DNA of 64,000 nucleotides from Helicobacter_B zhangjianzhongii (GCF_030249855.1 NZ_JANURN010000001.1:124001-188000); one strand, 5' to 3'. Numbered from the stretch's first letter, positions 26,985-36,620 are shown. Translations and numbers: made by a program. Notes: generated by a model not told the origin, from the letters alone.

Positions 26985-28343
26985 TTAAAATTTATAGCCT
27001 ACCCAGAGCTTGCTTACCAAAGTCCTAGAGTAGCGCACTTCATCTAAATACACAAGCGTTAAGTGCCACTTGATTTTTGGGAAGTCTAGCTCTAGCTCGC
27101 CTACGACTTGATTGGAGTAATGCACATCAGGGGCAAAAAACATCGTCCTTCCAAGCCCGATAAACCCCCCTAGCTCACAGGATTTGCCTAGCATTATCCC
27201 GCGATAATCAAGCTTAATATACCCCGTGCGCCCACCCTCGCCATAAATGTAAGTGTTGTATTCAAGCGGGTTATTATCCGCATAGATGGGCAGCAGATTT
27301 GTGGCTTGATTTTTGTCATTGACCACTGCGCCAAGTGAGAGATGGAAGTAGCCAAAGCCAAGCAGCCCTTCAAGATGCGCCACGCCGCCATTAAGCTTGC
27401 CAAAGCTGCCCTTTTGATAGCAAGCAAGCCCCACTTCCTCTGCGACTTGTGGGTCGGCACAAAGATTTGGGTCTTGTATCCCAGCACTCACAAAGGTCCC
27501 GTGTGCCTTAATCCCCAAATCCCAGAATCCAAAGTCCTTCGTATAGCGCACAGCAAGTCCGCTAGCGACATACAAGCTAGCCAAATAGTTTGCATATAAA
27601 CGCAGCCCAAAATGCTCTTTTTGGTAATTTGCATCGGCGTAAAAATGCTTATTGATCGCATAGCCTTGATGCTTTTCATAGAGATCTTTTATATAGCCAT
27701 AGCGCGTGTTTTCTGCTGGGTTGGCGTAAGTTTGTCGGTAGAATCCCCCAAGTGCCAAGCGCACACCCTTTATATCTGCATAAATCTCCGCACCCTCTAA
27801 GTAGTCTCCTATCCACTCATATTCTGCATCATATCGCCCTACACGAAAGCTCATATTCTTATGCTCATAGCCTATAAAAAGTGCTGGCAAATGCACAGCA
27901 TCGCTTGTATAGAAGAGATCCTTTGCTTCATCGTTATTGATAAGCAAAGAGTAGATTCTAGGGTCTGTTTGCATATCATAGCGCGTGATAGGTCTAGCGG
28001 CAAAGTCTGCAAGCTTCCCAATGGCAGAAAACGCCCCCCCTAGGTAGAATCCATAAAATCTCTCGCTCTCTAGCGATAGCTTTGTCCATAGTCCGCTATA
28101 TCCCGTGGCAAAGGGCGCACTAAATAAAGTAGAATCCAAATGCGCCGCAGTGGTAAAGGAGACTAGATCAATGTCTTTAACCCGCAAAAATGATGTATGT
28201 GTCCTACTAGTATCGCTACTTAGTCCTATATCTAGTGATGATATAGGAGCTTCTTTAGCTTTAGGGATAGTAGATTCTAGGGATTCTTGTGTGCTAGCTA
28301 GGAGAGCCGCCCCTATCATAATCCACAACCACACCAAGCGCAT
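26985..28343 (-). CDS. Helicobacter outer-membrane porin, Hof-like family
   Basis: 452 aa. Signal peptide about 1-17 (WLWIMIGAALLAST). The chain consists of alternating hydrophobic/aromatic strands (for example SGLWTKLSLESERFYGFYLG, FGLRLYANYLASLYVASGLA), contains a pair of cysteines in the third quarter, and ends LVSKLWVGYKF with the terminal phenylalanine recognised by the BAM machinery. Resembles the Hof/OprD-like family of H. pylori. In H. pylori cznC and glyS are neighbours, so this gene appears to be an insertion between them. Substrate unknown. Confidence 0.75.
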   Translation of the reverse strand: MRLVWLWIMIGAALLASTQESLESTIPKAKEAPISSLDIGLSSDTSRTHTSFLRVKDIDLVSFTTAAHLDSTLFSAPFATGYSGLWTKLSLESERFYGFYLGGAFSAIGKLADFAARPITRYDMQTDPRIYSLLINNDEAKDLFYTSDAVHLPALFIGYEHKNMSFRVGRYDAEYEWIGDYLEGAEIYADIKGVRLALGGFYRQTYANPAENTRYGYIKDLYEKHQGYAINKHFYADANYQKEHFGLRLYANYLASLYVASGLAVRYTKDFGFWDLGIKAHGTFVSAGIQDPNLCADPQVAEEVGLACYQKGSFGKLNGGVAHLEGLLGFGYFHLSLGAVVNDKNQATNLLPIYADNNPLEYNTYIYGEGGRTGYIKLDYRGIMLGKSCELGGFIGLGRTMFFAPDVHYSNQVVGELELDFPKIKWHLTLVYLDEVRYSRTLVSKLWVGYKF

Positions 28344-28350
28344 AGCAATC

Positions 28351-31179
28351 CTAAATGGCTAATTCTTTCAAATCCCCTATGGTGCAAAACTCCGCATAAA
28401 TCGCATAAAGTAGTGATTTACGATTGCGGCGCAAGGCTGGGTCTTCATCATTGACAAGCACGCTAGCAAAAAACACCTCCAGCTCTTCTTTGAGTGAAAA
28501 AAGCGCGTCAAGTTTATGCTGCGGATGCGTGAGAGCGGGGAGATTGAGCGATAGGAGCTTGTTGTAGAGGGCGGATTCAGGGGGGGTTAGGAGTGAAGTG
28601 TCAAGACTTTGTAAAATCGCTTGTGTGTTGGTGGATTCGGCTTTACTAAAGAAACTTGCTGCGACTTCGCCTTGCTGCCGCAAGACTCGCAATGACGATG
28701 AAGCGGATTTTTCACCCTGTGCTTGTTTTTTGCCCTCGTTTTGGGATTCTAAGATTGTGGAGCTAGAATCGTGGTTTTGCGAGCCGCGCAAGGAGATAAG
28801 ACTTGGTTGTCTATCGACACAGCGCGACGAAGCAATCCACGATTCTAGCCCACAAGCTGAATCCCCCATAATATCTTTAGTGATATTTGCCACGCGCTTA
28901 AAGACTGCCATAAGTGCTTCTCTATCATCGCGCACAAGCAAGGATTCTAGGGCTTTGGCATTGCTAGCGATGGTGCAGAGATCTGCGCTTGTCCCCCTTG
29001 AAGCGGAGCGGAAAATTTGTGCTGGTATGTCTAAAATGGATTCTAGTCGCTCGATGATAAACTCCTGCAATCGCGCGAGATTCTCTTGGCTAATATCATA
29101 GGCACAGATTCTAGCCATATCGCCTAGGATCTGCTTCACATCAAAGGCTAGATTCCACTCTAGGGCGATTTTTACCACACCATTTGCCGCACGCCGCAAG
29201 GCAAAGGGGTCTTTTGAGCCACTAGGGATTGTGCCGATACTAAAAAGCCCAAGCAAGCTCTCAAGCTTCCCACTAAGGGCTACAATCGCGCTTATTTTGC
29301 TGCTTGGCAGGGCAGAGTCCTCGCCATTTGGGAGGTATTGCTCTTTAATGGCTTGAGCGATGTCGTGCGAGAGTCCTTGTGCTAGGGCATAGTAATGCCC
29401 CATAATCCCCTGCAGCTCCGGAAACTCCCCTACCATTTCACTAAGCAAATCCGCCTTAGCATACGCAAGGGCTTGAGTGATGATCGCGCTATCTAGCCCA
29501 TACAATCGCGCCAAATACGCGCCGATAATCTCTTCTCTGTTTGTTTTATCTAGCATAGAGCCTAGCCCATCGACATAGGCGATACTTGCCAAAGGTTTTT
29601 TGTCTAATGGCATAGCGCAGTCATTGCGATAGAAAAATTCTGCATCGCTTAGGCGCGCTTTTAGCACGCGTTCATTGCCGCTGATAATCGCACTAAACTC
29701 ATCGCAAAGCGCGTTTGCCACGACAATGAAGCCATTATACAGCTGCCCATTTTTGCGCACGGCAAAATATTTTTGATGCTCTTTCATTGAAGTAGTGATA
29801 ACCTCTTCTGGCAGGGCTAAAAATCGCTCATCAAATCCCCCTAGCAGCGCGGTAGGATACTCTGTGATAGCGACAATTTGGGCTAAAAGAGCAGAGTCTA
29901 ACTCTACTTGCAGGCTAAAAGTGGATTCTAGGGCTTGGATCTGCTCTAAGATCCGCTGCTTTCTCTCATCAGCACTAAGGATCACGCCGCCATTTTTCAG
30001 CTTGTGTAAGTAGTCATCAAGCCCTGTGATTTGCACCCACGCTTCCTTTGCGCACATTTCTTGGGCGGCATTATCAAAAGTGGATTCTAGGAGGTCTTGT
30101 TGTTTGGGGGTGTAGGAGCGGTGCAGGAGTGTCGCTGCTTTACTTTGCTGACCGAATGTTTGCGGTGATCGGGCTTTTTGTGTTTTGGCGTTGGCATTAT
30201 CAAAAGTGGATTCTAGGGCTTGTGTCGATGTTTGTGTGGATTGCCGCGCCACTGCTTCCGCAGTGTCTCGCAATGACGATGAAGCCGATTTTTCAATATC
30301 GCCCCGATTGTCTCCCAAGATTCTAGGATTTGCGGTGGGGCTAGTGGTGCTTTTTGTGGATTTTGGGGCAGAGCTAGACTGATGGTCTGCGGTTGCCCTA
30401 AAATCCACAAAATCGCCGCTATGGCTACCCAAAGCCGAATCTATCGCGCTAGAATCTAGTAGTATCATAATATTACGGATCGGGCGGATAAAGCTCTCAC
30501 TCCCACTGCCCTCTTGAGCGTCCCCCCAGCGCATACTCTTGCCAAAGTGTAATGAGCGGATAAATGCCACTACTATCTCGCCTAGCACCTGCCTAGATTC
30601 TAGTCCGGCTTGAGTTTTGCGGACATAGAGGACTTGCTTGCCGTCTTTTTCTACTACTTGCAACAAGGACTCAGCTTGTGGGCTAGAATCCTGTGCGGAG
30701 TTTTCAAAACCGCCCCGATTGTCTCCCAAGATTCTAGGATTTGCGGTGGGGCTTTGCAAGTTTTGAAAATTTTGGGGAAGGTTAGCGGACTCCCTGTCCG
30801 TGCCTTTCACAAAATTTTCAATCTTGTCAAATTGCTCACCCAAAGTCGAATCTATCATCCCTACCTTTTTACAAAACCCTAGCCCTGCTTTACTAAGCCC
30901 CTTACTCCTATCACCATCAATAAAAGCTATCGCCAAAGGCGGTCCAAAAAATTCTTGTATCTGCGCAGCAGTATGCGTAGGAAAAGCACGACTATAAATA
31001 GCAATCCTGCGGGGTGTGTAGTGTAGCTCGCAAGGGGCTTGTATGTGAAACTGCGCTAATGCCTGCTCCCATTTGTGCGCGATATTGCCCCACTCTTTGA
31101 GAAAGGGGAGTGCGGGAAGCTCTTCTGTGAGAATCTCTACTAGCAGCTCTTGAGTTGCTTGCAAATCGCTAGATGACAT
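28351..31179 (-). CDS. glyS: Glycyl-tRNA synthetase beta subunit with three in-frame repeat insertions
   Basis: Beta subunit of the tetrameric GlyRS; aminoacylates tRNA-Gly. The normal length is about 690-700 aa, this chain is 942. The core is intact: LLVEILTEELPALP, ELHYTPRRIAI, SMRWGD, FIRPIRNIMILLD, EEVITTSMKEHQKYFAVR, FFYRNDC, KADLLSEMVGEFPELQGIMG, DPFALRRAANGVVKI, and the C-terminal anticodon-binding domain. Extra segments at about 109-175, 243-347 and about 770-853 are low-complexity Ser/Thr/Gln-rich and encode the recurrent repeat peptides (FVKGTDRESANLPQN, ALESTFDNA). They lie in presumed surface loops. No frameshift is seen, so the gene should still be functional. Confidence 0.92.
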   Translation of the reverse strand: MSSSDLQATQELLVEILTEELPALPFLKEWGNIAHKWEQALAQFHIQAPCELHYTPRRIAIYSRAFPTHTAAQIQEFFGPPLAIAFIDGDRSKGLSKAGLGFCKKVGMIDSTLGEQFDKIENFVKGTDRESANLPQNFQNLQSPTANPRILGDNRGGFENSAQDSSPQAESLLQVVEKDGKQVLYVRKTQAGLESRQVLGEIVVAFIRSLHFGKSMRWGDAQEGSGSESFIRPIRNIMILLDSSAIDSALGSHSGDFVDFRATADHQSSSAPKSTKSTTSPTANPRILGDNRGDIEKSASSSLRDTAEAVARQSTQTSTQALESTFDNANAKTQKARSPQTFGQQSKAATLLHRSYTPKQQDLLESTFDNAAQEMCAKEAWVQITGLDDYLHKLKNGGVILSADERKQRILEQIQALESTFSLQVELDSALLAQIVAITEYPTALLGGFDERFLALPEEVITTSMKEHQKYFAVRKNGQLYNGFIVVANALCDEFSAIISGNERVLKARLSDAEFFYRNDCAMPLDKKPLASIAYVDGLGSMLDKTNREEIIGAYLARLYGLDSAIITQALAYAKADLLSEMVGEFPELQGIMGHYYALAQGLSHDIAQAIKEQYLPNGEDSALPSSKISAIVALSGKLESLLGLFSIGTIPSGSKDPFALRRAANGVVKIALEWNLAFDVKQILGDMARICAYDISQENLARLQEFIIERLESILDIPAQIFRSASRGTSADLCTIASNAKALESLLVRDDREALMAVFKRVANITKDIMGDSACGLESWIASSRCVDRQPSLISLRGSQNHDSSSTILESQNEGKKQAQGEKSASSSLRVLRQQGEVAASFFSKAESTNTQAILQSLDTSLLTPPESALYNKLLSLNLPALTHPQHKLDALFSLKEELEVFFASVLVNDEDPALRRNRKSLLYAIYAEFCTIGDLKELAI
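28620..28870 (-). repeat. Repeat insertion 3 in glyS
   Basis: In coding orientation contains a copy of the AAGGAGATAAGAC...GTCTATCGAC element (AGAC/GTCT inner stem, about 28798-28830), TAGAATC words, a partial CTAAAGAAAC element and GCAATGAC ends of the hairpin repeat. Absent from the GlyS core alignment as I know it; reads through without stops. Confidence 0.75.
30139..30453 (-). repeat. Repeat insertion 2 in glyS with nested-stem element
   Basis: Outer arms TTTTGTGGATTTTGGGGC (30352-30369) and GCCCTAAAATCCACAAAA (30395-30412) pair over 18 positions with one G-U. The inner hairpin is AGAC (30376-30379)/GTCT (30385-30388) with a 5-base loop. A hairpin repeat with stem CACTGC/GCAGTG is at 30250-30265, and TAGAATCCACTTTTG words flank it. 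About 105 codons, in frame. Confidence 0.85.
30655..30855 (-). repeat. Repeat insertion 1 in glyS with nested-stem element
   Basis: Outer arms TTGAAAATTTTG (30763-30774) and CAAAATTTTCAA (30810-30821) are perfect; inner hairpin GGAC (30787-30790)/GTCC (30796-30799). Flanks match the other elements: GATTC(G/A)(G/C)CTTTGGGTGAGCAATT on one side, CCCCACCGCAAATCCTAGAATC-like on the other. About 67 codons, in frame. Confidence 0.85.
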
Positions 31180-31198
31180 CAGTGTCCTTGTCTTTGGG

Positions 31199-31204
31199 TA
31201 TAAT
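31199..31204 (+). promoter_or_regulatory. Candidate -10 box for the lytic-transglycosylase-like gene
   Basis: TATAAT 36 bases upstream of ATG 31241 in the short region divergent from glyS (start 31179). Confidence 0.5.
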
Positions 31205-31240
31205 GCGCCATTGTAGCAAATCCAATATTAAAAGGCTTTT

Positions 31241-32128
31241 ATGAAATCCCCCAAGCTATCTGCGATCCTTGCGCTGTGCTGCGCCTTTAGCGTATTGCAA
31301 GCAGCTCCTAGCGCGAAATTCCCCCAAGTGGAGTGCGCTAATCTCAACCGCTTCACCAAAGCCCAAAGAGATCACATCATTTACGCCTATAACTTTGGCG
31401 CACCAAAGGGTATGGGCTACACAATGGCGGCAATCGCGTGGCAAGAGTCGTGCGCTGGGGCATATATGATGAATTTTTCTGATCCTTCTGCTGGGCTTTA
31501 TCACGCGCATATCCCTGTGGTGCTTAAATACTACTCTAGTTATAGTGATACGCCTTTTACGCGCAATGTTATGGGACAGCTGCTTATCGATGATAGGAGG
31601 TTTGCTAGTCAAGTGGCGTTGGACTCGCTGATGTATTGGCATAAATACCACAAGGGCAATCACAAAAACATCATCAAATCCTACAACAAAGGCTTCAAAT
31701 GGGAGAAAGATCGCGCGAGCAATAAACTCGCAGAATCCTACTATCTAAGCATTGGGAAAAAAATCCGCGCCCTAGAATCCTATATCCCCAAATACTCGCG
31801 CGTGAAAAACCAAAGCACATTGATAGAGCTGCACGATAAAAACAAATCCGCTGCCACAATCAATGCCCGCATACAAAATGCCAAACCCCCTAAGCAAGCC
31901 CCGCACTCTAGCCCCAAACCTCTCCAAAAAGCCCCAAACCAAAACCCAAAGCCTAAGCAAGCACACCCCAAGCCCCAAACCTCTCCAAAAAGCCCAAGCC
32001 CCAAAGCTCCCTTGCAAGATGATTTTGTCGATCTCCCATTAGAGGGCAGCCCAAATCCTAGCTCTAAAGCACCTAATAACTATGATGCAAACTTTGAAGA
32101 CTTCACGCTCATTTTTGAAGGACACTAG
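31241..32128 (+). CDS. Exported lytic-transglycosylase-like protein with proline-rich tail
   Basis: 295 aa. Signal peptide about 1-22 (LSAILALCCAFSVLQAAPS). Residues 40-170 resemble a lysozyme-fold domain: MAAIAWQESC places a possible catalytic Glu at 69, followed by SAGLYHAHIPVVL and a region like a goose-type or VirB1-type muramidase. This is similar to the H. pylori gene next to glyS (HP0973 by recall). The tail (about 200-265) is Pro/Lys/Gln-rich with an internal direct repeat at DNA level (CCCAAACCTCTCCAAAAAGC at about 31916 and 31976) and may span the cell wall. Activity is not proven. Confidence 0.65.
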   Translation: MKSPKLSAILALCCAFSVLQAAPSAKFPQVECANLNRFTKAQRDHIIYAYNFGAPKGMGYTMAAIAWQESCAGAYMMNFSDPSAGLYHAHIPVVLKYYSSYSDTPFTRNVMGQLLIDDRRFASQVALDSLMYWHKYHKGNHKNIIKSYNKGFKWEKDRASNKLAESYYLSIGKKIRALESYIPKYSRVKNQSTLIELHDKNKSAATINARIQNAKPPKQAPHSSPKPLQKAPNQNPKPKQAHPKPQTSPKSPSPKAPLQDDFVDLPLEGSPNPSSKAPNNYDANFEDFTLIFEGH

Positions 32129-32151
32129 ATTCTAGGATTTGGGCTATGTAT

Positions 32152-32662
32152 TTAGCGCAAAAGGCTCATTAGCTCTATATGATGAAAATGCTCTGCTATC
32201 GCATAGGCATTGTAGCCATCGCTATTTTTATGCTCTTTATTTGCACCTTTGGCTAAAAGCTTTTTGACACACTCCACTTCGCCAATCTCTGTGGCAAGGA
32301 GCAGTGGGGTAAAGCCATTGCAATCTTTTTCTACATTATCGACATTGCTAGTGGATTCTAGTAGCAGATCAAAAATCGCATAATACTCTTTAAGAAAATG
32401 CCTAATTGCTTTAAATCTACATCATTTGCGATAAAGGCAAGGGCTTTTTGCACTGCGCTTTGCTACCCACCCCAATTATTTCAGGCAAAATCCTATCGAT
32501 TATTAAGCCTTCGTGCTTGCTATCCATAATGTATTCAAACAATGGCGCGACAAGAGAGATCGCAAAATGCACCAAAGTAGCAAAGTCAAGCTGCTTTTGG
32601 CTAGCACCTAGTGTCTCTATATGACTAGTATGGCTTTCATAATACTCTAGCGCATTGCCCAA
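32152..32662 (-). pseudogene. Broken ankyrin-repeat gene
   Basis: Reading the minus strand, 32662-32417 is open and begins MGNALEYYESHTSHIETLG. The continuation is in other frames: a middle piece (SAVQKALAFIANDVDLKQL) and then clear ankyrin repeats (NGFTPLLLATEIGEVECVKK, GANKEHKNSDGYNAYAIAEH) ending at the TAA at 32152-32154. At least two frameshifts are needed to connect them, so the gene is decayed. It overlaps the upstream part of the rmuC open frame by 8 bases. Apart from this, 32129-32762 holds no other gene. Confidence 0.7.
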
Positions 32663-32762
32663 AATCTCTGCCCCTTTGCAAAGGGGCTACTTCATACGCA
32701 TTAGCTACATTCTACGCTACAATACCCAGCACTTACAATACTACTTGATCACAAGGATCACT

Positions 32763-34175
32763 ATGACATTGCTTGATAGTATTTTGCTTATTGCGTTGTT
32801 TGGATTAGGTGGGGTAGGGGCTTTGCTCTATGCGCGCTATATCACCGCACAAAAGGCTTTGCACTTAAGCGAGACACTTCGCCAAGAAGACAGGCTCAAA
32901 ACCCAAGCCCTAGAATCCACCGCCAAATCCCTAGAATCTAGCCATATCCAAGCACTCCAAGAAATCGCCAGCCTAAAGGCTATGCTTAATACTGCCAATG
33001 AGCGACTCCAAGAGCAGCGCGCAGACTCTACTCGCCAAAAGACAGAGCTGCAAGATAAATATGAGCAAGATCTCTCCAAGCTTGAAGCGCAGTATAAACT
33101 CTCTCTAAGCACCTTGCAAAGTGAGCTAGCAAAGCACCTAGAGCTACAAAAGACCGCCTTGCTGAATGAAAATAAGCTCGCACTCACTAAGGACTCTAAA
33201 GCGATTTTAGATGAGGTTTTCACGCCGCTTAAACAACGCGTTGAAGAGTATCAAAAAAATCTTTTGCAAAATGAAGCCAAATTGAAAGAAAACATCGACA
33301 ACGCCTTCAAATACTCCCAAGAGATGAGCAAAAGTGCGCAAGAGCTAGGGCGGATCCTAAAGGGTGATAAAAAGCTGCGCGGAAACTTCGGCGAGCTGCA
33401 GCTAAAAAGGGTGTTTGAGAGTAGCGGACTTATCCAAGGTAGGCAGTATAGCCTCCAAGAGCAGCTCCACACGCAAGGCGGGCGATATATCCCTGATGCG
33501 ATTGTCAGCCTTGATGAAAAGCGCAAAATCATCATCGATGCCAAATTCCCCCTGCCAAATGCCGTAACTTGCGATGATGAGACAGAGATAAACACCCAAG
33601 AAATCGCGCAAAATCTCAAAGCGCGCATTGATGAGCTAGCAAGCAAACCCTATAAAGACATAGAAAATGCCTATGATTTTGTGCTGCTTTTTATCCCCTA
33701 TAACAATATCTTAGATCTAGCCTTAGAGGCGGATTCTAGCTTGTATGACTATGCGTATTCTAAGCAGATTTATCTCACCACGCCGCATACGCTTTTTATG
33801 GCGTTAAAGACGATCGCTATCACTTGGCAGCATATCCAAAGCGATAAGAATATCAAGCAGGCATTTGATGAGATCGGGAAGTTTTATGATAAGTTTGCCG
33901 ATGTGTGCAGTGATTTTGACAAAATGGCGCGAGGCTTGCAAAGTGCGCAAAGTGCAGCAGCAGCTATGGATACAAAGCTGCGAGGCAAGGGCGGGCTAGA
34001 ATCTAGATTTGATAGATTAAAAGCCCTAGGAGCAAAGACGAAAAAATCAATCCCACAATCAAAATCGCTCAACCACACTAGCCATAGTGATGATATAAGC
34101 GATGAGCCAAGAGATGGGGTGAGTGAGGGAGAAAGAGAGGGGGAATGCGATGAGGGAGAAGATAAGCAAGAGTGA
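32763..34175 (+). CDS. rmuC: DNA recombination protein RmuC
   Basis: 470 aa from ATG 32763, which has AAGGA upstream and begins with a membrane anchor (LLDSILLIALFGLGGVGALL). The open frame continues 36 codons upstream without a ribosome site. A long coiled coil follows (about 35-190, rich in Gln/Glu/Leu), then the RmuC domain: LRGNFGELQLKRVFESSGL, VDAK-like IIIDAKFPLP (nuclease-fold core) and DFVLLFIP. RmuC limits DNA inversions between short repeats in E. coli, relevant in a genome so rich in inverted repeats (inference). The C-terminal tail is Asp/Glu-rich. Convergent with nikDE. Confidence 0.9.
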   Translation: MTLLDSILLIALFGLGGVGALLYARYITAQKALHLSETLRQEDRLKTQALESTAKSLESSHIQALQEIASLKAMLNTANERLQEQRADSTRQKTELQDKYEQDLSKLEAQYKLSLSTLQSELAKHLELQKTALLNENKLALTKDSKAILDEVFTPLKQRVEEYQKNLLQNEAKLKENIDNAFKYSQEMSKSAQELGRILKGDKKLRGNFGELQLKRVFESSGLIQGRQYSLQEQLHTQGGRYIPDAIVSLDEKRKIIIDAKFPLPNAVTCDDETEINTQEIAQNLKARIDELASKPYKDIENAYDFVLLFIPYNNILDLALEADSSLYDYAYSKQIYLTTPHTLFMALKTIAITWQHIQSDKNIKQAFDEIGKFYDKFADVCSDFDKMARGLQSAQSAAAAMDTKLRGKGGLESRFDRLKALGAKTKKSIPQSKSLNHTSHSDDISDEPRDGVSEGEREGECDEGEDKQE

Positions 34176-34225
34176 GAATCCAAGCCGCCCTAGAATCTAG
34201 ATCCATTTATCGACTATTTGTCCTA

Positions 34226-35761
34226 TTATGTGGCGCGACTATCGGCAGAAGCGGCAGCGGTAGTAAAAGTGGATTCTAGTAATTTGCCTTGTGGGCTTGT
34301 GAAAGGCTCATTATGCGCGACTATCTCAATGATCTTCCCAGAATCCATAAGCACAATACGATCGCAAAATGCGCGTGCTAAGGCGAGATTGTGTGTGATA
34401 CATAGCACGCTTAGATGTTGCTTGTCTGTGAGATTATTTGCGTGCATTGTAGCGATGAAATCTAGGATCATCGCTTCAGTGTGGCTATCAAGACTTGAAG
34501 TGCTTTCATCAAGGATTAGCAGCTGTGGCTCTACAACAAGGGCGCGGGCGAGATTGATCCTAGCGGCTTGCCCGCCAGAAAGCATAGCAGGATAGGTGTG
34601 CAAAAGTGCGCGGTCTAAATCTAGTGCGCTTAGTATGGGGAAGATCTTTTGCTCTTGCGCGGCTTTATCAGTAATGCCGCGGAGATGATGAAGCCCTTGC
34701 GTTAGGCTCTGCCAAATAGTTTGATTGGGATTTAGCGCGCTTATGGGATCTTGGAAAAGTAGCTGAATATGGGAGTAGAAATGTCGGCGAGACTTTAAGC
34801 TCTTGTGAGTCTGCCAATGCGCTGGGTAGGTGATCTGCCCGCTAGACTCTCTCTCTAGGCGTGCGATAAGCTTTGCTAGCGTGCTTTTACCACTACCACT
34901 TCTACCTACAATGCCAAGTCTCTGCCCTGCATATATCTCAAGCGAGATAGAATCTAGCGCAGTGGTGGCAGAAGCAGTGGTGATAGGATAGACTTTGCTG
35001 ATATGTCGCAGGCGCAAAAGTCTCAAAGTGGATTCTAGTTTTTGCCTATCATATATCGGTGTATGTGTAAATGGATTATAAAAACCTCTTATATCATCAA
35101 TGATCTTTCCAGCATCTATATGATAGCTTCTATCAGCTATGCGCATAAGCCTAGTATCGTGCGTGATGAGCAAGATCCCTATCTCACGCTCCTTGCAAAT
35201 GCGTTGTAATATCTGCATAATCTCTTGCGTAGCAATGGCGTCTAAATCGCTTGTAGGCTCATCGGCGATGAGAAATTGCGCATCTGCAAGCAGGGCGATA
35301 GCGATCATCACTCGTTGTAGCTCACCTCCACTCATCGCAAAAGCATAGCGATCTAGCACACTAGAATCCAGCCCTAGTGTATCTAGCAAGCTAGCGATTT
35401 GCTTAGGATCATAGGCTTTGCCCCACGCACGCACGCTTTCTGCAATGTGGCTTTGCATCGTGTGAAGTGGATCAAAGCAAGTGCGGGGATTTTGCAAAAT
35501 GCTTGCGATGATGGGAGTCGCGCTAGCTTTATGCGCGGTAGCAAGCGGCGTGTCATCAAGCAAGATAGATCCGCTAGTTTGTGTGAGATTAGAGGGAAGC
35601 AAGCCTTGCAAGGCTAGGGCACAGAGTGTTTTACCACTGCCACTTCTGCCTACAAGCGCGGTGATTTGCCCAGATTCTAGCGATATGCTAATGTCTGTAA
35701 GCAGCGGCTTTGTGCCAAAAGATACAGAGATATGCGCGAGTGCTAGCCGAGGTTTAGCCAT
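34226..35761 (-). CDS. Fused NikD-NikE-type dual ATPase of the nickel ABC importer
   Basis: 511 aa from ATG 35761, overlapping the nikC stop by 8 bases. Two complete ABC domains are present. The first (about 5-235) has Walker A GRSGSGKT, signature MSGGELQRV and Walker B FLIADEPTSD. The second (about 255-495) has GRSGSGKS, LSGGQAARI and LLILDESTSS. In E. coli NikD and NikE are separate genes; the fusion keeps their order. It ends with the repeat-encoded peptide LLESTFTTAAASADS, so one TAGAATCCACTTTT word forms its C-terminus. Powers NikBC; nickel specificity inferred from NikA. Confidence 0.82.
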   Translation of the reverse strand: MAKPRLALAHISVSFGTKPLLTDISISLESGQITALVGRSGSGKTLCALALQGLLPSNLTQTSGSILLDDTPLATAHKASATPIIASILQNPRTCFDPLHTMQSHIAESVRAWGKAYDPKQIASLLDTLGLDSSVLDRYAFAMSGGELQRVMIAIALLADAQFLIADEPTSDLDAIATQEIMQILQRICKEREIGILLITHDTRLMRIADRSYHIDAGKIIDDIRGFYNPFTHTPIYDRQKLESTLRLLRLRHISKVYPITTASATTALDSISLEIYAGQRLGIVGRSGSGKSTLAKLIARLERESSGQITYPAHWQTHKSLKSRRHFYSHIQLLFQDPISALNPNQTIWQSLTQGLHHLRGITDKAAQEQKIFPILSALDLDRALLHTYPAMLSGGQAARINLARALVVEPQLLILDESTSSLDSHTEAMILDFIATMHANNLTDKQHLSVLCITHNLALARAFCDRIVLMDSGKIIEIVAHNEPFTSPQGKLLESTFTTAAASADSRAT

Positions 35762-36620
35762 AACGCACATCTTCTAAATGTGTAGTGAAAAACCGCTTCA
35801 AGCTCTCTCCCAGCAGAGAAAAAAGCGCGATAGTGATAAAAAGCGCGCCTCCGGGATATAGCAGCAAATGCGGTGCGCTATATAGGGAGTCTTTCATCTC
35901 GCTAAGCATAAGCCCCCATTCTGCGAGCGGTGGCTGCACGCCTAGCCCGATGAAAGATAGCCCAGCGATGTGAAGCATTATATGCCCTATATCCATAGTG
36001 GCAAGCACAAGTATATGGATACATAAATTTGGGAGAAAATTCTGTCTAAAGCTTTGCCAAAAGCTCTGTCCTTGCATATACGAGATAGCTACATACTCCT
36101 TAGATCGCAAAGAGAGCGTGAGCGAGCGAGATATACGCGCATAAAATGCCCAATGCGTGAGCGTTATAGCGATGATCACATTCCATAGTCCAGAGCCAAG
36201 CACCCCCACAAAAAACAATGCCAAAATCATCGTAGGCATACTTAAAAACACATCACACACGCGCATAATCACCCTGTCCCACACTCCTCCTAATGCCCCA
36301 GCCACCCCACCTACACAAATGCCGATCACTACCACAAGCACGATGATACAAAGGCTTGCCCCAAGCGAGATATACGCGCCATAAACAAGCCTTGTGAAAA
36401 TATCTCGCCCCAAGTGATCGCAGCCTAGTAAATGCTCTTTGCTCATAGGGGCTAGCTGCTTGGAGAGATCGATCATATCGGGCTGATATGGGCTAAGAAG
36501 CGGAGTAAAAGCGCATATAAGTAGCAAAAGCGCGATACCACAAAGAGCGATCTTGCCTTGTAGTGGGAAGTGTTTGTGGATTTTAGGCGAAGATGTGTAA
36601 ATAGCAGTGAGCTTTAGCAT
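35754..36620 (-). CDS. nikC: Nickel/peptide ABC permease, NikC/DppC type
   Basis: 288 aa inner-membrane permease of the OppC/DppC/NikC family: N-terminal helix (IALCGIALLLLICAFTPLL), then KEHLLGCDHLGRDIFTRLVYG, the signature of this subfamily, five further helices and an EAA-like loop (ISYMQGQSFWQSFRQNFLPN) that docks the ATPase. Starts 9 bases after nikB. Confidence 0.85.
   Translation of the reverse strand: MLKLTAIYTSSPKIHKHFPLQGKIALCGIALLLLICAFTPLLSPYQPDMIDLSKQLAPMSKEHLLGCDHLGRDIFTRLVYGAYISLGASLCIIVLVVVIGICVGGVAGALGGVWDRVIMRVCDVFLSMPTMILALFFVGVLGSGLWNVIIAITLTHWAFYARISRSLTLSLRSKEYVAISYMQGQSFWQSFRQNFLPNLCIHILVLATMDIGHIMLHIAGLSFIGLGVQPPLAEWGLMLSEMKDSLYSAPHLLLYPGGALFITIALFSLLGESLKRFFTTHLEDVRYG

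Noticed and set aside
32837..34183. Minus-strand open frames of 99-131 codons inside rmuC
   Set aside because: Ser/Arg-rich antisense readings of the coiled-coil region; no independent evidence.
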